From the NCBI GenBank assembly GCA_021775835.1, contig JAJFHC010000138.1:1-9836 (forward strand): DNA of 9,836 bases, written 5' to 3'. The position numbers were made by a program, and so were the translations under genes. The notes under the pieces were generated by a model. The model saw only the letters and a program-made list of their open reading frames with translations, ran no database searches and was not told where the DNA came from. The DNA is from Hyphomicrobiales bacterium (GTDB lineage Bacteria; Pseudomonadota; Alphaproteobacteria; Rhizobiales; JAJFHC01). Below, one piece after another: positions 5,665-9,836 of the stretch. Position 1 is the stretch's first letter; each line of letters opens with the position of its first letter.

Positions 5665-6458
5665 GCGTTCGAAAAGGGGTTATCGATCCGCCGAAAACCG
5701 ATGCGCAGGAAATGTTCATTGGCTGGGCCAAGGCGCCGGCCGTTGATCGGCGGTTTCTGCTTGGCGTTTTGCCGTTTGGCCTGATCGCCGGCGGTGGCGC
5801 TAGCTGGCTTGTCGCATCGGAACTCGACGATCCGGGCGCCGGCGCTTGGCTTACCAGTGCGACGCACAAGGTAACAGGCGCGCTGATCACTGCGCCGTAC
5901 CCGATGCTCCGCGTCACCGATCCGGCGGCGCCGTTCGGTATGCGGACGGTTTTGGTTGTGGCGCAGGGAAAATGCACCTCCGCCTTAAAGCTTGCGGATA
6001 AGGAGGGCTTGCCCGTTGAGGCGTCGGGTGTCCTGGTTGAGCGCAAGGATCGGCGCATGCTCGAAGTTCCGCCTTTCCTCGAAGACTGGTTGAACCCGGT
6101 CTTCATCGATATGCCGGGCGCGGTTGTTATGCCGGATCCGGTCTCGCTTGGTACCGCGCGTTTCGCCGGGACAATCATGGATTCAAAATGTTTCTTCGGC
6201 GTCATGCGCCCTGGCCGCGGCAAGACTCACAAGGCGTGCGCCAGCCTTTGCATTCGCGGCGGCATCCCGCCGAGCTTCTGGGTGCGCACGAAAGACGGGC
6301 GCGAATCCGTATTGCTCATGACCGATGCGGAAGGCGGCCCGATGCCAATGGATATCCTGCCGCGTGTTGCTGATCCGGTCGAAGCGGAAGGCGAGATCGT
6401 TCGCGTTGGCGACCTTTTGCAGTTCCGCGCAGACGCGAGCGCCTACCGCAGAATTTAA
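5661..6458 (+). CDS. Membrane-anchored protein with periplasm-facing Cys/His motif, function unknown
   Basis: This is a 265-aa protein. After a basic 31-residue N-terminus (ending VDRR) there is one hydrophobic segment, about residues 32-53 (LLGVLPFGLIAGGGASWLVA). The positive-inside rule puts the remaining 210 residues in the periplasm. The C-terminal part has a striking motif, DSKCFFGVMRPGRGKTHKAC followed by ASLCIRGGIPP, giving C177-x12-H190-x2-C193-x3-C197, plus an isolated Cys105. Such spacing could bind a metal, an iron-sulfur centre or haem, or form disulfides; I do not recognise a CxxCH haem site or a named domain. The middle and end, rich in short beta strands, may be OB-like domains, but this is impression only. 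It is the last gene of the operon, coupled to the haem/Rieske gene by an ATGA overlap, so it likely acts with that protein on the outer face of the membrane. Confidence 0.82.
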   Translation: MSVRKGVIDPPKTDAQEMFIGWAKAPAVDRRFLLGVLPFGLIAGGGASWLVASELDDPGAGAWLTSATHKVTGALITAPYPMLRVTDPAAPFGMRTVLVVAQGKCTSALKLADKEGLPVEASGVLVERKDRRMLEVPPFLEDWLNPVFIDMPGAVVMPDPVSLGTARFAGTIMDSKCFFGVMRPGRGKTHKACASLCIRGGIPPSFWVRTKDGRESVLLMTDAEGGPMPMDILPRVADPVEAEGEIVRVGDLLQFRADASAYRRI

Positions 6459-7681
6459 CCGCCGGTACTGTCGGCTTTCGCCGCGGCCGATCCGCCGAAC
6501 CATTTTGACAGGGGCGCGGCGGTCGCGCCGTGCAGCAGGATGCTCAAAAACACTGTGATATAAACGACCCGCTCAATTTCCGTGAGGCGGCCCATCTCTT
6601 CATGCTCAACGGCGATCAAGTGAAAGAGGATCGAGGCAAGCCCGCGCGGGCCGAACCACCCGATAAAGCCGATGGTAGGCCATTTCAGTCCCAGACCGGC
6701 GACGGAGACGGCCGTCGGCGCCATGCGAATAACGGTGAGGCTCAACAGCGCGTAGACAAAGCACAACGTCGTAACGTGCGGAAACGCCGCCGGTAGCAGA
6801 ACGGCGCCGAAGAAAAAGAAAATGATCAGGCTGAAAAGCTGGCCTTCTTCTTCGACGAAATTGGTCAGCGACCCGGCGCGCCGGGAACAAAAGCTGCCAA
6901 AAACGAGGCCGCCGACAAAGGCGGCGATGAAGCCATTACCGCCGGCAAGATGCGCGCAGAACAGCGTCAGCACAGCAACGCCGATGCAGGTGAGATTTCG
7001 GAAGGAATGCGAGATCCATTCCTTGCCATCGGCGTAATGGATGAGTTTTCCCAAGGCGGCACCGATGATAGCGCCGACGAGCGCGCCGACAAAAATTTGT
7101 TGCGTGGCAAAGCGGAGCCAATAGCCAACACCCTGACCGTCCGCATCCGCCATTGAAAAGGAGAGCGCGGCAAACAACAGAACGGCGGGCAATGCGAGCC
7201 CGTCGTTGAGGCCGGACTCCACAAGAATGCCCTGGCGGATGCGCTCGGGCACATGCTTGCTGGTGATGACGGCAAGGCCGAGCGCTGCATCGGTCGGCGC
7301 CAGGATTGCGGCAATCAACGCTGCCTCCTGCCAGGCAAGATCAGGAAAAATCCAGATTGCGAAAAGCGTTCCGGCAAGAATGGTAAGGGGCAAGGCGACC
7401 AGCAACAGCCGGCGCGGGATGCGCGTGTTCTCTGCTAATTTTCGACTGTTGGTGGAGGCAGCGTCGGCGAACAATAAAAACCCGAGCGTCAGTTCGCCGA
7501 ATCCTTCAAGCACATGATTGTCGATGTCGATTTCAACGATGCCAAGTCCTGCGCCGCCGACGGCGAGACCGGCCAATGTAAAAATCATCGGCGCCGAGAC
7601 GATTGAACTGGAGAGTCGCGCAGAAAACACGCCATAAGCGACAATGCAGACCGCAATGACGATGAGGGGTTCTGTGATCAT
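6455..7681 (-). CDS. Na+/H+ (monovalent cation:proton) antiporter, CPA1/NhaP type
   Basis: This 408-aa integral membrane protein has about 12-13 hydrophobic segments throughout. The ion-site motifs of electroneutral CPA1 antiporters are visible: PTDAALG with Thr130-Asp131, and ESGLNDG with Asn159-Asp160, at almost the same positions as in archaeal NhaP1. The first helix pair (MITEPLIVIAVCIVAYGV) and the GFLLFADA segment also fit the family. The role is exchange of Na+ (or another monovalent cation) for H+ across the inner membrane, for pH and salt balance. No C-terminal regulatory RCK/TrkA-C domain is present; the protein ends soon after the last helix. Its TAA overlaps the TAA of the Cys/His protein gene on the other strand (TTAA, 6455-6458). 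Upstream is a weak GGA before the ATG. There is no evidence that it belongs to the Rieske system. Confidence 0.92.
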   Translation of the reverse strand: MITEPLIVIAVCIVAYGVFSARLSSSIVSAPMIFTLAGLAVGGAGLGIVEIDIDNHVLEGFGELTLGFLLFADAASTNSRKLAENTRIPRRLLLVALPLTILAGTLFAIWIFPDLAWQEAALIAAILAPTDAALGLAVITSKHVPERIRQGILVESGLNDGLALPAVLLFAALSFSMADADGQGVGYWLRFATQQIFVGALVGAIIGAALGKLIHYADGKEWISHSFRNLTCIGVAVLTLFCAHLAGGNGFIAAFVGGLVFGSFCSRRAGSLTNFVEEEGQLFSLIIFFFFGAVLLPAAFPHVTTLCFVYALLSLTVIRMAPTAVSVAGLGLKWPTIGFIGWFGPRGLASILFHLIAVEHEEMGRLTEIERVVYITVFLSILLHGATAAPLSKWFGGSAAAKADSTGG

Positions 7682-7926
7682 AAAATTCCGGCAGTCAATT
7701 GTTGCGGCTGAACATCCCTACGCTGTAACGCGATAAATCCCCAATCACTTATCCTACGCCCCAATGAGTTCCGCTCGCTGGCTTCACAACGCATTGTCGC
7801 CCTGCATTTTCGAATAAATGCGCGCCAGGTCGCCGTTTTCGACTGGCCTCGGGACTATCGGTAGCTGCCGCCGCCTCGTATAACGTACCCGTCCGGCTGT
7901 GACGCGGTCGGGCGATATTTCTGGGG
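7682..7926. other. Divergent intergenic spacer, antiporter / polysaccharide polymerase
   Basis: This 245-base spacer lies between two divergently transcribed genes and should hold promoters for both. The only recognisable element is a TATAAC at 7879-7884 that could be a -10 box for the rightward gene, but no good -35 box lies 16-18 bases upstream. No hairpin terminator, repeat or small gene was supported. Confidence 0.35.
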
Positions 7927-9462
7927 GTGGTGGTGGAGTTCACGCTGATCGGCATTCTGGCGCTTGTCGCCGCGGCGTTTATTATCGCGCGGCCGATGAG
8001 TCTCGGTTTGCCGATAATCGCCGGGTTCGCCCCTCTGCAGGCTGCTGCGTTCGTCAACCTCCCGGCTATCGGCAACGTCAGTGTAATTTGCACGCATTTC
8101 CTTTCGGGCGCGTTGGTCGCCGGCATTGCCATACGTCCGCGCATGTTACACGGCGCGATCCAATTTGGGGCGCGCAATTCCGCAGTTATTTTGCTCGGCG
8201 CCTTCGCCGCCTATGCGGTGCTGTCCGCGTTCTTGATGCCGCGCCTATTCGAAGGCGAAGTCTCCGTATTTTCGCTCGCCCGCGGTTCCGGAGGCGCCAT
8301 TCGATTGTCGCCGCTCTATCCGACGACCGGTAATTTTACGCAGTCATTATACATCACGATCAATTTTCTGCTTTTTGCTTCGGCGGCCTTCGTAATTTCT
8401 CGCGATGGCGGTCTCAGGCGCGTTACGCACGCCTTCAACGTTTTGACGATTGTCCATCTTGGTTTCACGATTGTCAGTATTTTTCCGACCCTGCCGCCGG
8501 CGGCAGCGTTGCTCGATCTCATTCGAACAGCGAATTATTCGATCAATTCACACCATATGGTCGCCGGCGCGCCGCGCATTATCGGATCATACACCGAACC
8601 GGCTGCCTTCGGCGCGGGGAGTTTAGGACTGTTCGCGTGGAACTTTACCCGGTTCATGCAGACGCGGGGTATTTGGCTTCTGCTGGCGTCCATATTGCTG
8701 CTTGGTTGCGTCGCTCTATCACTATCGACCACGGCCTATGCAGCACTTATTTTGCTTGTGGGTCTTTGGGGGCTTCACTCTGTATTCTACCTCGTTCGCC
8801 CCGGCATCAGTTCGGATCAGATAACCGCCATTATGTTTGCGTCCGTTGTTGCGGCGGGCTTCCTTCTGTTGTTTTTCGTAGACCCTTTTCGCGAGTTCGC
8901 GGTGCAAGTTTACGAACGCTTGTTCGGCATTAAGCTGCAAACGGCGTCAGGTATCGAACGGTCGTCCTGGAATATTCAGAGCCTTCAAAATTTTGTCGAC
9001 ACAAAAGGCTTTGGGGTTGGTCTCGGGAGTTCGCGCGCGTCGAGCCTCTTTGCAGTGTTGATGGGTAATGTCGGGTTTATCGGAACAGTGATTTACGTTG
9101 CATTTTTGAACCGCTCATTCTTGCGCGCCTGGGTTCGCCGCCCCGCGCCTACATTGGAAAGAGAAATGCGATTTGCGCGCAGAGTGTTTACCGCTTCGCG
9201 CGCTGCTGCGGTTGGATTGCTTCTGACTCACTTGATTGCGGGTACGATGATCGACGGCGGCCTGGTTTCGGTGTTGTTCATGGCGACGGCAACGGCGGCT
9301 TTTGGCACGGCGCGCAAGCCGGGAACCGTTCTCGATATTGGCTCGCCGGGTGTGCAGCCGCATTTTCGCTTTCCCGCACGACCGGCGATTTTCCGTGCGT
9401 TTTATAAAAACAACAGCGAAGCGGAAAAACCGCACGACCGGTTGCGCGATGCTGACGCCTGA
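7927..9462 (+). CDS. O-antigen ligase / Wzy-like polysaccharide polymerase membrane protein
   Basis: This 511-aa protein has many hydrophobic segments (about 10-12) from the N-terminus to about residue 455, then a roughly 55-residue soluble basic tail. A large polar loop around residues 325-380 contains the segment GIERSSWNIQSLQNF and then GFGVGLGSSRASS, followed by the NVGFIGTV helix. This resembles the conserved late periplasmic loop and helix of O-antigen polymerases and ligases (Wzy/WaaL superfamily). Such proteins join lipid-linked repeat units into O-antigen or exopolysaccharide at the periplasmic face of the inner membrane. The start is a run of GTG codons (7927, 7930, 7933) preceded by GGGG; an in-frame stop at 7900 limits the frame, and ATG 7996 would cut into the first helix. 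The neighbouring CelD-like acyltransferase supports a polysaccharide role. Polymer and specificity are unknown. Confidence 0.78.
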   Translation: MVVEFTLIGILALVAAAFIIARPMSLGLPIIAGFAPLQAAAFVNLPAIGNVSVICTHFLSGALVAGIAIRPRMLHGAIQFGARNSAVILLGAFAAYAVLSAFLMPRLFEGEVSVFSLARGSGGAIRLSPLYPTTGNFTQSLYITINFLLFASAAFVISRDGGLRRVTHAFNVLTIVHLGFTIVSIFPTLPPAAALLDLIRTANYSINSHHMVAGAPRIIGSYTEPAAFGAGSLGLFAWNFTRFMQTRGIWLLLASILLLGCVALSLSTTAYAALILLVGLWGLHSVFYLVRPGISSDQITAIMFASVVAAGFLLLFFVDPFREFAVQVYERLFGIKLQTASGIERSSWNIQSLQNFVDTKGFGVGLGSSRASSLFAVLMGNVGFIGTVIYVAFLNRSFLRAWVRRPAPTLEREMRFARRVFTASRAAAVGLLLTHLIAGTMIDGGLVSVLFMATATAAFGTARKPGTVLDIGSPGVQPHFRFPARPAIFRAFYKNNSEAEKPHDRLRDADA

Positions 9463-9509
9463 CAGTTGACGCGAGAAACCGGTTGGCCACTCGTTCCCGC
9501 CGTGTTTGC

Positions 9510-9836
9510 TTAATCGGTCAAGGCGGGCAATTTCATGCCGGAAATCAATCGCGCTAACGCCCGCTGCGGGTAGCTTTCATATTTTCCGAGCGGTAATGGG
9601 CGCATCGCGGAAAGCAACGCCTTTTGGCCTGTGCGCAGCGCGCCGGGCAATGTGCCTGCACATGCTGCTGATCCTTCACAGAGCGGCGTTGCGCCATTGC
9701 TGAACACGCTCTTATACTCAGCCTCGCCGCGGCCGAAATCGATCGTTCTCAGGCCGTGTTCGTTGGCGCAGCGCGCGGCTTCGTAAATCAAAATGATGCC
9801 CGTTCCGTAATTCGCCATCTCCAGATCATAGGACGA
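9510..9836 (-). CDS. GNAT-family (CelD/BcsL-like) acyltransferase, C-terminal part
   Basis: The frame continues to the window edge (SSYDLEMANYGTG), so the N-terminal portion lies beyond base 9836; the Met at 9818 is internal. About 108 residues are seen. The segment GIILIYEAARCANEHGLRTIDFGRGEAEYK is the end of an Acetyltransf_6/CelD-type GNAT fold: a helix, then a strand with the D-x-G-R-G-x-x-x-Y-K signature, after which the ~60-residue tail is less conserved. Proteins of this kind are found in cellulose and exopolysaccharide clusters and probably acylate a polysaccharide precursor or another cell-envelope substrate. It converges with the polymerase gene with 47 bases between stops and no clear terminator. 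The superfamily is well supported; the acyl donor and acceptor are not known. Confidence 0.78.
   Translation of the reverse strand, partial: SSYDLEMANYGTGIILIYEAARCANEHGLRTIDFGRGEAEYKSVFSNGATPLCEGSAACAGTLPGALRTGQKALLSAMRPLPLGKYESYPQRALARLISGMKLPALTD

Noticed and set aside
5636..6223. 195-aa open frame on the minus strand
   Set aside because: It is antisense to the Cys/His membrane protein, with Ser/Pro/Arg-rich low-complexity content and no coupling to neighbours.
7749..8177. 142-aa open frame on the minus strand in the spacer and start of the polymerase gene
   Set aside because: Most of it is antisense to the membrane-protein gene; the sequence is Arg/Pro/Ala-rich with no domain and no good start context.
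9463..9509. Bidirectional terminator between the convergent genes
   Set aside because: Only an AACCGGTT palindrome and a weak CGAG/CTCG pairing are present, without a stable stem or T-run.

Overview
The window looks like a stretch of an alphaproteobacterial chromosome. This rests on moderately high GC, long high-GC open frames, translationally coupled genes with ATGA/TGATG junctions, and protein flavours such as an NhaP-type antiporter and a CelD-like acyltransferase beside a polysaccharide polymerase. The genus cannot be named from the sequence alone. I see no tRNA, rRNA, CRISPR array, insertion sequence or phage gene.

Layout. Bases 3-380 (+) hold the 3' end of a nitroreductase. Facing it, 389-2473 (-) encodes a Rieske [2Fe-2S] domain fused to a complete thiamine-diphosphate (ThDP) enzyme of the acetolactate synthase/pyruvate oxidase superfamily. 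Diverging from that gene, 2592-6458 (+) is a tightly packed five-gene operon. Its genes are a Rieske domain fused to an FMN glutamate-synthase domain, a 77-aa two-helix membrane protein, a 51-aa one-helix membrane protein, a six-helix ferric-reductase-like haem membrane protein with a C-terminal Rieske domain, and a membrane-anchored protein with a Cys/His motif. The operon meets a CPA1 Na+/H+ antiporter gene (6455-7681, -) tail to tail, with the two stop codons overlapping. After a 245-base spacer comes a Wzy/O-antigen-ligase-like membrane protein (7927-9462, +). It converges with the 3' end of a GNAT/CelD-like acyltransferase (9510-9836, -), so the right edge probably belongs to an exopolysaccharide locus.

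The centre of interest is the 389-6458 block. Three unrelated proteins (a ThDP enzyme, an FMN/3Fe-4S glutamate-synthase-like enzyme and a transmembrane haem protein) each carry their own Rieske-type domain. None of the three has a visible export signal, and all three Rieske domains are predicted to lie on the cytoplasmic side. The simplest model is a cytoplasmic electron-transfer system. In it, a 2-oxo-acid-type ThDP enzyme and a flavin/Fe-S enzyme exchange electrons through Rieske centres with a membrane haem protein, assisted by two very small membrane subunits and a periplasm-facing Cys/His protein. The domain calls are well supported. The shared pathway, substrates and direction of electron flow are inference.
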